NCBI GenBank assembly: GCA_947650365.1
Contig: OX393551.1
Coordinates: forward strand, 93,780,697-93,844,696
DNA: 64,000 nt
Reading direction: 5' to 3'
From: Chamaelirium japonicum
Taxonomy: Eukaryota; Streptophyta; Magnoliopsida; Liliales; Melanthiaceae
Part shown: positions 38,106-49,688 of the stretch, piece by piece
Layout of the letters: the number at the start of each line of letters is the position of its first letter
Numbering within the stretch: position 1 is the first letter of the stretch
Position numbers and translations under genes: made by a program
The notes under the pieces: model-generated
Told to the model about the DNA's origin: nothing
The model's input: the letters and a program-made list of their open reading frames with translations, nothing else
Databases searched by the model: none

Positions 38106-41100
38106 TTTCTCTTCTTCTCTCTTTATTTATTTCTTCTTTCTCTTCTCTCTTCTTCTTTCTCTTCTGTGTTCGTTTCTCGCTCTATTTTCTTTTGACTGGT
38201 CGGCTGGGCTCGACATGTTCGTGCTATAACGTATTGAGATAAAAGGGAAGTTAGAATAAGAGAGAAAAGAAATGAGAGATAAATGAAGATACAAGAAGTC
38301 CTGCTCTAGTCCATTAACCACGGGTATAGGTATAAAGTAAAAAGTAATCTAAATTTCAAAACTCCACTTCTCAAAAATATAATTAAATCTCTCCGTTCTC
38401 TTCTCTCTTCTACTATGGATTAGGGTTTCCCATAGATTGCTTAGGCCCAAAGTAAGCTTACCCTTTAAATAATATACGACCCTTTTAGGGTGGGGAATAT
38501 TTAACGGCTCTCTATTTCTCCTATTTCAAAATACGTTATCAGCACGAACATATCGAGCCCAGCCGACAAGTCATAAGAAAATGGAGAGAGAAACGAAGAC
38601 AGAACAGAGAGAAGAAGAGAGAAGAGAATAAAGAGATAAATTAAGAGAGAAAAAAGAAGAAGCCTTGCTCCAATCCATTGGCCATGGGTATAGGTGTGAC
38701 GTAAGAAGGAATCTAAATTCCAAAACGTTATTTCTCAATAATATAATTAAATTTCTCTGTTTTCTTCTCTCTTCTCCTATAGATTAGGGTTTGACATAGA
38801 TCGATTAGATACTAACTAAGCTACCCTATAAATAATATACAACCCCTTTAGGGTGGGGCATGTTTGACGGTTCTCTCTTTCTCCCATCTCACAATACGTT
38901 ATCAGCACGAATATGTTGAACCCAGCCAACCAGTCACAAGAAAACGAAGAGAGAAACGAAGACAAAAGAGATAGAAGAATAGAGAAGAGAACAGAGAGAT
39001 AAATGAAGAGAGAAGAGATAAGATGTACTGCTCTATTCCATTGACCATGGGTATAGGTGTGAAGTAAGAAGGAATCTACATTTCAAAACTCCACTTCTGG
39101 CTTCGTTTTTCTCTCCATTTTCTTACGACTGGTCTGCTGGGCTTGACATGTTTGTGCAGATAACGTGTTATGAAATGGGAGAAAGAGAGAGTCGTCAAAC
39201 ATACCCCATCCTAAAGAGGTCGTATATTATTTATAGGGTAAGTTTACTTAGGGCCTAAGCAATCTATAAGAAACTCTAATCCATGCGAGAAGAGAGAAGA
39301 GAATGGAGAGATTAATTATGTTATTGCGAAGTGGAGTTTTAGAATTTAGATTCCTTCTTACTCCACGTCTATACCCGTGGCCAATGGACTGCATCAGGAC
39401 TTCTTCTCTCTTTTCTCTTCGCTTATCTCTATGTCCTCTTCTCTCTTCTTCTCTCTCTTCTGTCATCGTTTTCTTGTCTCACCTGGGCATGACATGTTCG
39501 TGTTGATAACGTGTTGTGAGATGGGAGAAAGAGAGGGCCATCACACGTGCCGCACCCTAAAGAGGTCATATAAATATTGAAAAGTAGAGTTTTTGAATTT
39601 AGATTCCTTCTTACTTTACACCTATACTAGTGGCGAATAGACTGGAGTAAGACTTCTACTATCTTCTCTCTTCATTTATCTCTTTATTCTCTTCACTCTT
39701 TTGTCTTTGTTTGTCCCTTAATTAAATAATTATATTATTTAATTAAATTATTTAGGTAGAAGAGAGAACAGAACGGAGAGATAAACAAAGAGAGAAGGGG
39801 AGAAGAAGTCTTGGTATAGGTGTGGTGTAAGAAGGAATCTAAATTCCAAAACTCTACAGACGAGAGAGAAGAAGAGAGAAGAGAGAGAAGAATAGAGAAG
39901 AGAACGTAAAGATAAATAAAAAGAGAAGATAGAAGAAGTCCTGCTCCAATCCATTGGCCATGGGTATAAGTGTGAAGTAATAAGGAATCTAAACTCCAAA
40001 ACTCCACAAAAGAGAACGAAGATAAGAACAGACTTCTATTTAATTATTATAACTAGAGATATTTATATTATTTTATTTAGGTTCTCTTTTCTCTTCTCAT
40101 AATACATTATCAATAAGAACATGTCGAGCCCAACCAACTAGTATCAAGAAAACGGAGAGAGAAATAAAGACAGAAGAGAGAGAAAAATATAGAAAAGAAC
40201 GGAGAGATAAACGAATAGATAAGAGATTAGAAGTCCTGCTCCAGTCTATTCGCCCAAGGTATAGGTGTGAAGTAAAAAGGAATCTAAATTCCAAAACTCT
40301 ACTTCTCAATATTTATACGACCCCTTTAGGGTACGGCACGTGTGCCGGCTCTCTATCTCTCCCATCTCACAACACGTTATCAACACGAACATGTCATGCC
40401 CAGCCGACCAGTCACAAGAAAACGGAGAAAGAAACAAAGACAAAAGAGAGAAGAGGACAAAGAGATAAACGAAGAAATAATAAAGAAGAAATCCTGCTCA
40501 AGTCCATTGGCCACTGGTATAGGTGTGAAGTAAGAAGGAATCTAAATTCAAAAACTCCATAGAAGAAAGAGAAGAAGAGAGAAAAGAACGAAGAGATAAA
40601 TGAAGAGAGAAGAGAGAAGAAGTCTTACTCCAATCCTTTGGCCATGGGTATAGGTTTGAAGTAAGGAGGAATCTAAATTCCAAAACTTCACTTCTGGCCT
40701 CGTTTCTCTTTCTGTTTTCTTACAACTGGTCAGCTGGGCTCGACATATTCGTGCTGATAACGAGCTGTGAGATAAGAGAAACAGAGAGCGTCAAACATGC
40801 CCCACCCTAAAGGGGTCAAAAATTATTTATTATTTATAGGGTAAGCATACTTAGGGCCTAAGCAATCTATGGGAAACCCTAATCCATGGGAAAAGAGAGA
40901 AGAGAATGGCGAGTGTAAATTATATTATTAAGAAGTGGAGTTTTGGAAATTAGATTACTTCTTACTTCACACCTAGACCCGTGGTTAATGGACTAGAGCA
41001 GGACTTCTTCTCTCTTCTGTCTTTGTTTATCTCTCCGTTCTCTTATTTCTTGTTCTTTCTCCTCTGCCTTTATTTCTCTCTTCGTTTTCTTGTGACTGAT

Positions 41101-41601
41101 CGACTGGGCTCGACATATTCATGCTGATAACGTATTATGAGATAGGAGAAAGAGAGAGACGTCAAATGTGCTCCACCCTAAAGGGGTTGCATAAATATTG
41201 AGAAGTTAAGTATTGGAATTTAGATTCCTTCTTACTTCATACCTATATCCATAGCCAATGGCCTGGAGCAGGACTTCTTCTCTCTTTGTTTATCTTTTTG
41301 TTCTCTTTTCTCTTTTTCTCTCTCTTTCTGTCTTCGTTTCTCTCTCCGTTTTCTCTTCTCTTTTTTTCTCTCTCTTTTGTTTTCGTTTCTCTTTCTATTT
41401 TCTTGTGACTGGTAGGCTGTGCTCGATATGTTCGTGCTGATAACATATTATGAGGTAGACGAAAAAAAGATCCATCAATTGTGCCCCACCCTGAAGGTGT
41501 CATATAAAAATTAAAAAATAGAGTTTTGTAATTTAGATTCCTTCTTACTTTACACCTATACCCATGGCTAATGGACTGGAGCAAGACTTTTTCTCTTTCT
41601 G

Positions 41602-41706
41602 TGTTGATAATGTTACTATAATTTTTTTAATTAAATTAATCATTTAATTAAAATAAAGAGAGTTTTGAATTTACTATGATAATCATAATAACATTGAGAT
41701 GATACT
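41602..41706. mobile_element. Small inverted-repeat element, left end truncated
   Basis: It starts gtgttgataatgttactata after a CT tract and ends aataacattgagatgatact. It has the same truncation type as 26822-26925 and 46895-46995. Confidence 0.4.
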
Positions 41707-42309
41707 ATTGAGAAGTGGAGTTTTGGAATTTAGATTCCTTCTTATTTCATACCTATTCCCATGACGAATGGACTGGAGCATGACTTTTTATCTTTTCTCT
41801 CTTTATTTATCTCTCCGTTTTCTTCTTTTTTCTTCTCTTTTGTCTTTGTTTCTCTTTTTATTTTCTTGCGACTGGTCGGTTGGGCTCGACATGTTCGTGC
41901 TGATAACGTATTGTGAGTTAGGAGAAAGAGAGAGCCGTCAAACATGCCCCACCCTAAAGGGGTTTATATTATTTATAGGGTATGCTTACTTAGGGCTGTA
42001 GCAATCTATGGGAAACCCTAATTCATAGGAAAAGAAAGAAGAGAACAGAGAGATTTAATTATATTATTAAGACGTAGAGTTTTAGAATTTAGATTCCTTC
42101 TTACTTCACACCAATACCCTTGGCGAGTGGACTGGAGTAAGACTTCTCTCTTCTCTCTTCATTTATCTCTATGTTCTCTTCTCTTTTCTCATAACACGTT
42201 ATTAGCACGAACATATCGAGCCCAGCCGACCAGTCATAAGAAAACGGTGTAAGAAACGAAGACAGAAGAGAGAGAAGGAGAGAGAAGAGAACGGAGAGAT
42301 AAATAAAGA

Positions 42310-42500
42310 GAGAAGAAGAGAAATAAAATATTTTTTATAGTCATAAATTTATATAAATTATTTAATAATTATATAATTTTTTATAATTAAATATTTAGAT
42401 AATAACATTGAGATGATACTATTTAAATATTTAATGAAATAATATTCATTATAATATTTAAAGAAATATTAATTAAAATAAATAAAATAAATAAGTAATC
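42310..42500 (+). repeat. Alternative AT-rich leader block
   Basis: Same contents and neighbours as 27531-27715, with GA tract before and tatcttacaatacgttatca after. Confidence 0.5.
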
Positions 42501-43214
42501 TCCTATCTTACAATACGTTATCAGTATGAACATGTTGAGCCCAGCAGACCAGTCACCAAAAAACAAAGAGAGAAACGAAGACAGAAGAGAGAGAAGGAGA
42601 GAGAAGAGAACGGAGAGATAAACAAAGAGAAAAGAGAGAAGAAGGCCTACTCCAGTCCATTCACCACGGGTATAGGTGTGAAGTAAGAAGGAATCTAAAT
42701 TCCAAAACTCCACTCTTAATAATATAATTAAATCTCTCCATTCTCTTCTCTCTTCTCCCTTGGATTGGGTTTCCTATAGATTGCTTAGGCATTAAGTACG
42801 CTTACTCTATAAATAATACATGACCCCTTTAGGGTGCAGCACATATGACGGCTCTCTTTTTCTCCCATCACATAATATGTTATCAGTACGAACATGACGA
42901 GCCCAGCTGACCAATTACATGAAAATGGTAAGAGAAACAAAGACAGAAGATAGAGAAGAAGAGAGAAGAGAACAAAGAGTTAAATGAAGAGAGAAAAGAT
43001 AATAAGTCCTGCTCCAGTTCATTTGCCATAGGTATAGGTGTGAAGTAAGAAGGAATCTAAATTCCAAAACTCCATAGAAGAGAGAGAATAAGAAAGAAGA
43101 GAACAGAGTGATAAATAAAGAAAGAAGAGAGAAGAAGTCCTGCTCAAGTCCATTAGCCACGGGTATAGGTGTGAAGTAAGAAGGAATCTAAATTTCAAAA
43201 CTCCACTTCTTAAT

Positions 43215-44125
43215 AGTATCATCTCAATATTATTATGATTATCATAGTAATGTTATTATAATTTTTTTTAATTTAATTAATTAATTAATAAATTACAAAA
43301 TTATTTAAATAATTTAATAATTATGTTTTTTATAAAATAAATAATTTTTTAACCTTATTTAATTATTTTAATTATTTATTATTTATTATATTATTAAATA
43401 TTTAAGTTATGTACCAATTTAATTATTTAAATTATTAAAGAAAGAAATATTGATTTAATTATATAATTAATTAATTATTTTATTTTATTATTTATTTCTT
43501 AAAATAATATTTTATTTTTAAATAGTTAAATAATTAGTCAATTATTTAAAAATTTAAAAACTCATTTAGTGAAGAAATATATTAAATATATTATTTACTA
43601 AAATAAATAATTAATTTAAATATTAAATAATTTTATAGTTAAATAAATAATAATAAAATAAATTATTATATAATTAAATAATAAAAAATTATTTTATTAA
43701 ATTATAAAATATATATTGAAATTAATAAAAAATTTAATTATTTAATTAAGTTATAAAATTAAAAATAAATTATATAACTATTTACTTATTATTTAAATAA
43801 TTAGTCAATTATTTGAATATAGAAATAATAAAATATTTTTTTAAATAATTTAATTTTTTTTGAAGTAATCAAATAAATATTTAATTATTTTAATATTTAA
43901 ATAATAAATAAATTATTTAAATAATTTAGTTATTTAACTATGTAAATAATAAATTTTTATTAAAAAATTATATAGTTAATTTATTAAACTAATTAAATTA
44001 GTTAAATAATAGGAAGTAAAGAAGGAAGATGAGGTAATCTGAATTTTTTATTTTAAAAATAATTTATATTTTTCTTTAAAAAAATTTAAAACATTATAAC
44101 TGTTCTGAAATCGTTCAATGGGATG
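43215..44125 (+). repeat. AT-rich block, full-length copy (~0.91 kb)
   Basis: It begins agtatcatctcaatattatt with 'atgattatcatagtaatg' and ends 'aggaagtaaagaaggaagat', gaattttttattttaaaaat and aaatcgttcaatgggatggc before a promoter block. It keeps the same module order as 24924-25800. Confidence 0.6.
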
Positions 44126-44320
44126 GCTATCCACCGTCTGATCTCTCCCATGGATTATAGCTTATATATTGCTTAGGCCCTATGTAAGGTTACCCTATAA
44201 ATAATATACGACCCTTTTCCCATAGATTGATTAGGGCCTAAGTAAGCTTACTCTATAAATAATACATGACCCTTTTAGGGTGGGACACGTTTGACGACTT
44301 TTTTTTTTTCCATCTCATAA

Positions 44321-44336
44321 CACGTTATCAGCACGA
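44321..44336 (+). other. Primer-binding-site-like motif
   Basis: An exact copy of cacgttatcagcacga lies ~75 bases after a TATA-like ctctataaataat. Confidence 0.4.
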
Positions 44337-46894
44337 ACATATCGAGCCCAGTCGACCAGTCATAAGAAAACGGAGAGAGAAATGAAGACAGAAGAGAGAG
44401 AAGAAGAGAGAAGATAACGAAGAGATAAACGAAGAGAGAAAAGAGAAGAAGTTCTGCTCTAGTCCATTGGCCACGGGGATAGGTATGAAGTAAGAAGGAA
44501 TCTAAATTCCGAAACTCCACTTCTTAATAATATAATTAAATCATTCCATTCTCTTCTTTCTTCCACCTCACAACATTTTATCAGCACGAAAATATCGAGC
44601 CCAACCGACCAGTCCTAAAAAAACAAAGAGAGAAATAAAGATCGAAGAGAGCAAAGAAGAAAGAAAAGAACGGAGAGATAAACAAAGAGAGAAGAGAGAA
44701 GAAGTCCTGCTCCAGTCTATTGGCCATGGGTATAGGTGTAACGTAAGAAGGAATCTAAATTCCAAAACTCCACAGAAAAGAGAAAAGAAAAGAGAAGAGA
44801 ATAGAGAAATAAATAAAGAAAGATGAGAGAAGAAGTCCTACTCCAGTCCATTGTCCACGGGTATAGGTGTGAAGTAAAAAGGAATCTAAATTCCAAAACT
44901 CCACTTATATCTTTATATATCTCTCCGTTATCTTTTCTCTTCTTTTCTCTCTTCTCTCTTTATTTATCTCTCTTCTTCTTTCTCTTCTGTCTTAGTTTCT
45001 CCCTCAACTAAATAATTATATTATTTAATTAAATTATTTAGGTAGAAGAGAGAAGAGAACGGAGAGATAAACGAAGAGAGAAGGGCAAAAGTAGTCTTGC
45101 TCCAATCTATTGGCCAAGGGTATAGGTGTGAAGTAAGAAGGAATTTAAATTCCTAAACTATATAGAAGAGATAGAAGAAGAGAAAAGAGAACGGAGAATG
45201 GAGAAGAGAGAGTAGAATCGAGAAGAGAACGTAGAGATTAACTAAAAGAAAAGAGAGAAGAAGTATTACTCCAGTACTTTGGCCACAAGTATAGGTGTGA
45301 AGTAATAAGGAATCTTAATTCCAAAACTCCACAAAAGAGAGAGAAGATAAGGACAAACTTCTATTTAATTATTAAAACTAGAGAGATTTATATTAATTTA
45401 TGTAGGTCCTCTTCTCTTTTCTCACAACACGTTATCAGCACGAATATATTTAGCCCAATCGACTAGTCATAAAAAAACAGAGAGAGAAACAAAGATAAAA
45501 AAAAGAGAAAAAGATAGAAGAGAACGAAGAGATAAACTAAGAGAGAAGAGAAAAAAAGTCTTGCTCCAATCCATTGGCCATGGGTATATGTGTGAAGTAA
45601 GAAAGAGTCTAAATTCCAAAACTCCACTTCTTAATATTTATACGACCCCTTTAGGGTAGGGAACGTGTGATGGCTCACTCTTTCTCCCATCTCATAACAC
45701 GTTATCAACACGAATATATCGAGCCCAATCGACCAGTTATAAGAAAATAGAGTGAGAAACAAAGACAAAAGAGAGAGAAGAAGAAAGAAGTGAACGGAGA
45801 GATAAACGAAAAGAGAAGAGAGAAGAAATCTTGCTCCAATCCATTGGCGATGGGTATAGGTGTAAAGTAAGAAGGAATCTAAATTCAAAAACTCAACAGA
45901 AGAGAGAGAAGAAGAGGGAAGAGAATGGAGAGATAAATAAAGAGAGAAGAAAGAAGAAGTCCTACTCTAATAAAAAACTTTACTTATGTCTTCGTTTCTT
46001 TCTCCGTTTTCTTACGACTGGTCAGCTGGGCTCGACATGTTCGTACTGATAATATATTATGAGATAGGAGAAAGAGAGAGCTATCAAACATGCACCACCC
46101 TAAAGGGGTCGTATATTATTTATTATTTATAGAGTAAGCTTACTTAGGGTCTAAGCAGTTTATGGGAAACCCTAATCCATGGGAGAAGAGAGAAGAGAAT
46201 AGAGAGATTTAATTATATTATTGAGAAGTGGAGTTTTGGAATTTAGATTACTTCTTACTTCATACCTAGACCCGTGGCAAATGGACTATAGTAGGACTTC
46301 TTCTCTCTTTTCTCTTCGTTTATCTCTCCGTTCTCTTCTATCTTGTTCTCTCTCTTTTGTTTTTTATCTATCTCCGTTTTCTTATAACTGATAGGATAGG
46401 CTCGACATGTTCATACTGATAACGTGTTATGAGATAGGAGAAAGAGAGAGCCATCATATATGCATCACCCTAAAGGGGTTGTATAAATATTGAGAAGTTG
46501 AGTTTTTAAATTTAGATTTCATCTTACTTCATACCTATGCTCATGGCCAATGGACTAGAGCAGGACTTCTTCTCTCTTCGTTTATCTCTTCATTCTCTTT
46601 TCTTTTCTTCTCTCTTCTATCTTTGTTTCTCTCTCCGTTTTCTCATCTCTCTTATTCTCTCTCTTCTGTGTTAGTTTCTCTCTTCGTTTTCACTTGACTG
46701 GTAGGCTGGGCTCAATATGTTCATTCTGATAACGTATTATGAGGTGGAAGAAAGAGAGAGCCATCAAACGTGCCCCACCCTAAAGGGGTTATATAAATAT
46801 TGAGAAGTAGAGTTTTGTAATTTAGATTCCTTCTTACTTCATACGTATACCCATGGCCAATGGACTGGAGCAGGATTTCTTCTCTTTTCGTATT

Positions 46895-46995
46895 GATAAT
46901 GTTACTATAATTTTTTTAATTAAATTAATTATTTAATTAAAATTAAGAGAGTTTTTGAATTTACTATGATAATCATAATAACTTTGAGATGATGC
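46895..46995. mobile_element. Small inverted-repeat element, left end truncated
   Basis: It starts attgataatgttactataat after a CT tract and ends ataactttgagatgatgct. It is closely similar to 26822-26925, including the variant final gatgct. Confidence 0.45.
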
Positions 46996-47634
46996 TATTG
47001 AGAAGTGGAGTTTTGGAATTTAGATTCCTTCTTACTTCACACTTATACCCATGGCGAATGGACTGGAGTAGAACTTCTTTTCTCTTTTTTCTTTATTTAT
47101 CTTTCCTTTCTCTTCTCTTTTTTTCTCTCTTTTCTGTCTTCGTTTCTCTCTTCGTTTTCTTATGACTGGTCGGCTGGGCTCGATATATTCATACTGATAA
47201 TGAATTATGAGATGGGAGAAAGAGAGAGCTATCAAATATGCCCCACTATAAAGGGATCATATTTATTTATAAGGTAAGCTTACTTAGGGCCTAAGCAATC
47301 TATGGGAAACCCTAATCCATGAGAGAATAGGGTAGAGAATGGAGATATTTAATTATATTACTGAGAAGTGGAGTTTTGGAATTTAGATTCCTTCTTACTT
47401 CACTCCTATACCCGTGGTGAATAGACTGGAGTAAGACTTCTTCTCTTTTCTCTCTTTATTGTTCTTTCCATTGTCTTCTCTCTTCTTTTCTCTTCTTACA
47501 ACACGTTATCAGCACGAACATGTCGAGCCTAGCCGACCAGTCAGAAGAAAACGGTGCAAGAAACAAAGACAGAAGAGAGAGAAGAAGCGAGAAGAGAACG
47601 GAGAGATAAATGAAGAGAGAAGAAGAGAAATAAA

Positions 47635-47810
47635 ATATTTTTTGTACTTATAAATTTTTATAAATTATTTAATAAATATATAATATTTTATAATTAAATA
47701 TTTAAATAATAATATTGAAATGATACTATTTAAATATTTAAAGAAATGATACACTTTATAATATTTAAAGAAATATTAATTGAAATAAATAAAATAAATA
47801 AGTAATCTCC
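47635..47810 (+). repeat. Alternative AT-rich leader block
   Basis: Same type as 27531-27715 and 42310-42500. It precedes catctcacaatacattatta. Confidence 0.5.
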
Positions 47811-48198
47811 CATCTCACAATACATTATTAGCACGAACATGTCGAGCCCAATGGACCAGTCATAAAAAAACGGAAAGAGAAATGAAGACAGAAGAGAGAG
47901 AAGAAGAGAGAAGGAAAGAGAAGAGAACGGAGAGATAAATGAAGAGATAAGAGAGAAGAAGTCTTGCTCTAGTCCATTCGCCACGGGTATAGTTCTTAAG
48001 TATGATAGAATCAAAATTCCAAAACTCCACTTCTCAATAATATAATTAAATCTCTCCATTCTCTTCTCTCTTCTCCTATAGATTAGGGTTTCCTATAGAT
48101 TGCTTAGGCCCTATGTAAGCTTACCTTATAAATAATATACTACCCCTTTAGGGTGGGGTATGTTTGACGGCTCTCTCTTTCTCCTATCTTGTAATATA

Positions 48199-48224
48199 CT
48201 AGTGCATGCCCGTGCCTTCGGCAC
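48199..48224 (-). terminator. Helitron 3' terminus with hairpin
   Basis: The palindrome gtgccttcggcac (48212-48224) has a 5-bp stem and a 3-base loop. On the minus strand it is followed by GGGCATGCA and CTAG, then host T. In Helitrons this hairpin signals the end of strand transfer; it is not a transcription terminator in the bacterial sense. Confidence 0.9.
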
Positions 48225-48232
48225 TACAGCGG

Positions 48233-48247
48233 GCCGCCTTCGGCGGC
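48233..48247 (-). repeat. Second GC-rich hairpin next to the Helitron 3' end
   Basis: gccgccttcggcggc forms a perfect 6-bp stem with the loop TTC, the same loop and core as the terminal hairpin 8 bases away. It could be a duplicated or back-up end signal, or just part of the local cttcggc repeat. Confidence 0.55.
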
Positions 48248-48251
48248 AAAC

Positions 48252-48420
48252 CACCCCCCCCCCCCCCACCCCCCCAATCTGAATTGAAGGCGGCAACACA
48301 CCTAACGACAAAGCATTTGCAGCCTTCGGCAAGACCCCCATCGATTATTACCACCCCCACCCATATCGTCGTCTACGGCGGCAACACACCAGATCGTCTT
48401 CGGCAACAAAACACTTTCAG
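48252..48420 (-). repeat. Poly-C tract and degenerate cttcggc repeats
   Basis: A run of fourteen C (48254-48267) plus seven more is followed by scattered copies of ccttcggc/tcttcggc (near 48321 and 48395) and of cggcaacaca (near 48290 and 48378). It is GC-rich in contrast to everything outside the Helitron. The ORFs across it (48206-48631 plus, 48126-48341 minus) are low-complexity readings. Confidence 0.5.
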
Positions 48421-48726
48421 CGGTAACACCAGCCTACAGCAGCCCCGACTCGACAGACCGACGACCCAGATACCACTAATAGCAGGCAATATTGGGACAT
48501 TCGCTCGCATTTTCAATGAAAATATAAACTCACAGGAAATAAAAGATTCAAATCGAACAATTGAAATGATCAATATCATGATATCACAAAATCATAAAAA
48601 GGTAGAGTTTCATAAAATAATTAAAACATAATTCACAATTGGTTATAACACGCAATTGGTTTAATTGATGAATCATAACACTTGAAATGGAGAGATATAG
48701 AGAAGTGGATCTGCATCACACCCATA

Positions 48727-49011
48727 TCACTGAAGAATCCCACGAACCATACGTCGAATGGATATAATTTCTTTGTTTTCTGGATTTGCAAAGATAACGA
48801 TATCTTGTCTTTGTCCATTGCTCCAAATCTCAGTGTAGATTTTTTGTAAGCCGTCCTCCTCCATCGAATCAATCGTTCGCAGATACTTAAGTTTTCTTAT
48901 CCCAGTTGAAGTATCAAATGTCATGGGTTGTAGAATGGCATTTAGTGTATACCATCTCCCCTCGAACGCCATGAATGCATGTCTACCCATTCTGCCATTG
49001 TAGTACAACAT
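48727..49011 (-). CDS. Unrecognised 94-codon ORF, possibly a captured fragment
   Basis: The ORF starts with a true ATG and ends in TAG or TAA-type termination near 48727. The predicted protein is mixed and non-repetitive (MLYYNGRMGRHAFMAFEGRW at the start, DIVIFANPENKEIISIRRM near the end), unlike the low-complexity ORFs of the arrays. A possible splice acceptor (gaacag before 49024) sits just upstream. It is on the same strand as the transposase and between it and the 3' hairpin, a place where Helitrons often carry host sequence. I do not recognise a family; no membrane segment or signal peptide is apparent. It may be an exon of a longer captured gene or a chance ORF. Confidence 0.3.
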   Translation of the reverse strand: MLYYNGRMGRHAFMAFEGRWYTLNAILQPMTFDTSTGIRKLKYLRTIDSMEEDGLQKIYTEIWSNGQRQDIVIFANPENKEIISIRRMVRGILQ

Positions 49012-49322
49012 CTTTTATTTATTCCTGTTCAAAATTGTTCAGTGAAAAATTAACTGATTACACATTATCATCCTCATACAAATTGTGCAAGGCAGAGACA
49101 TAAGTATATAGAAAAGAAATTCATCTATAATTACAATAGTTTATAAAAAAAGACATTTATGGAAATATTAGAAGAAACTCTGATAGGTAGGATAAAGTAG
49201 CATATTTGAACCCAATAGATGACCATCACATAGAATTAAGACAACGATTGAAACATGATCAGGTTAATGGAGTATAACTTGATCTATTTTATTACATGCT
49301 TATTGTAATCCAACATAAATCT

Positions 49323-49586
49323 TTAAGTAGTATCACGTGCTAAAGCGTCGATTATGGCATTATCTATCGGGCAAAGCCAACCCTTAATAGGGTTTGAGTC
49401 TTCGTTGTTGACGCAATACTTGTTGAGAAAAAACATTGGTGTGAAACACTGTTTGTGTAGTACACACATAGAACTAAGACAACGATTGAGTGTATTATTT
49501 ATTACTTACGTGTGGGCAATGTAGTCACACATGCAGCAGGTCCTCAAGCATTCCACTTTTCCAGTGTCATGGCAAATTAGGCACTC
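49323..49586 (-). pseudogene. PHD-finger-like gene fragment captured by the Helitron
   Basis: Two coding pieces can be read. The first, 49586-49510, follows a plausible acceptor (ttatattgtag) and encodes ECLICHDTGKV, then CLRTCCMCDYIAH, and stops at a GTAAGT donor. The second runs from an acceptor-like gtcttag at 49474 to a TAA at 49325-49323 and ends with KGWLCPIDNAI. Together they give the order C-x2-C, C-x2-C, x4-H, C and a final W-x-C-P, which fits a PHD zinc finger (C4HC3, usually a reader of histone H3 tails), although the last cysteine is replaced by Asp and the H-to-C spacing is one residue long. The intervening 'intron' would be only 36 bases, shorter than plant introns normally are. 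It has no start codon of its own. It sits about 100 bases after the transposase stop, on the same strand. Zinc-finger identity is inferred from residue spacing only. Confidence 0.5.
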
Positions 49587-49688
49587 CTACAATATAACAA
49601 TGCATATATTTTACCTATTGGACTTAATATCACAGAATAAATTTTAAAAAACTTTGTTCATGTTGATTCATACCTTTTGATTTATAAT

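Larger units (their letters stand above)
38106..43214. repeat. Mixed-orientation module array
   Basis: Plus-strand units at 38270-39090 (two complete promoter blocks, 38400-38530 and 38760-38890), minus-strand units at 39090-39720, plus-strand at 39760-40690, minus-strand at 40690-42080, then plus-strand to 43214. A short shared piece (acttctatttaattatta...ctagagatattta) near 40030 recurs near 34840 and 45360. No gene is supported. Confidence 0.55.
44126..48198. repeat. Mixed-orientation module array up to the Helitron
   Basis: Tandem promoter blocks at 44130-44210 and 44215-44310, plus-strand units to 45960, minus-strand units 45960-47480, then plus-strand units. The last module ends ...cctatcttgtaatata at 48198, where the Helitron begins; the same module resumes at 58990. 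No gene. Confidence 0.6.

Noticed and set aside
42423..42713. Recurrent 60-130 codon ORFs reading EFWNLDSFLLHTYTRGQW, then L/S/F-rich, then CDWSAGLDMFVLI
   Set aside because: They are the same reading of the repeat unit, antisense to its promoter-like block. The hydrophobic part comes from CT-rich DNA. Start points and lengths vary at random with mutations, and no copy shows a conserved start, so they are not annotated as genes.
48206..48631. Plus-strand ORF of 141 codons at the Helitron 3' end
   Set aside because: Its proline run is the poly-C tract, and it lies antisense to the element across the hairpins. No family resemblance.
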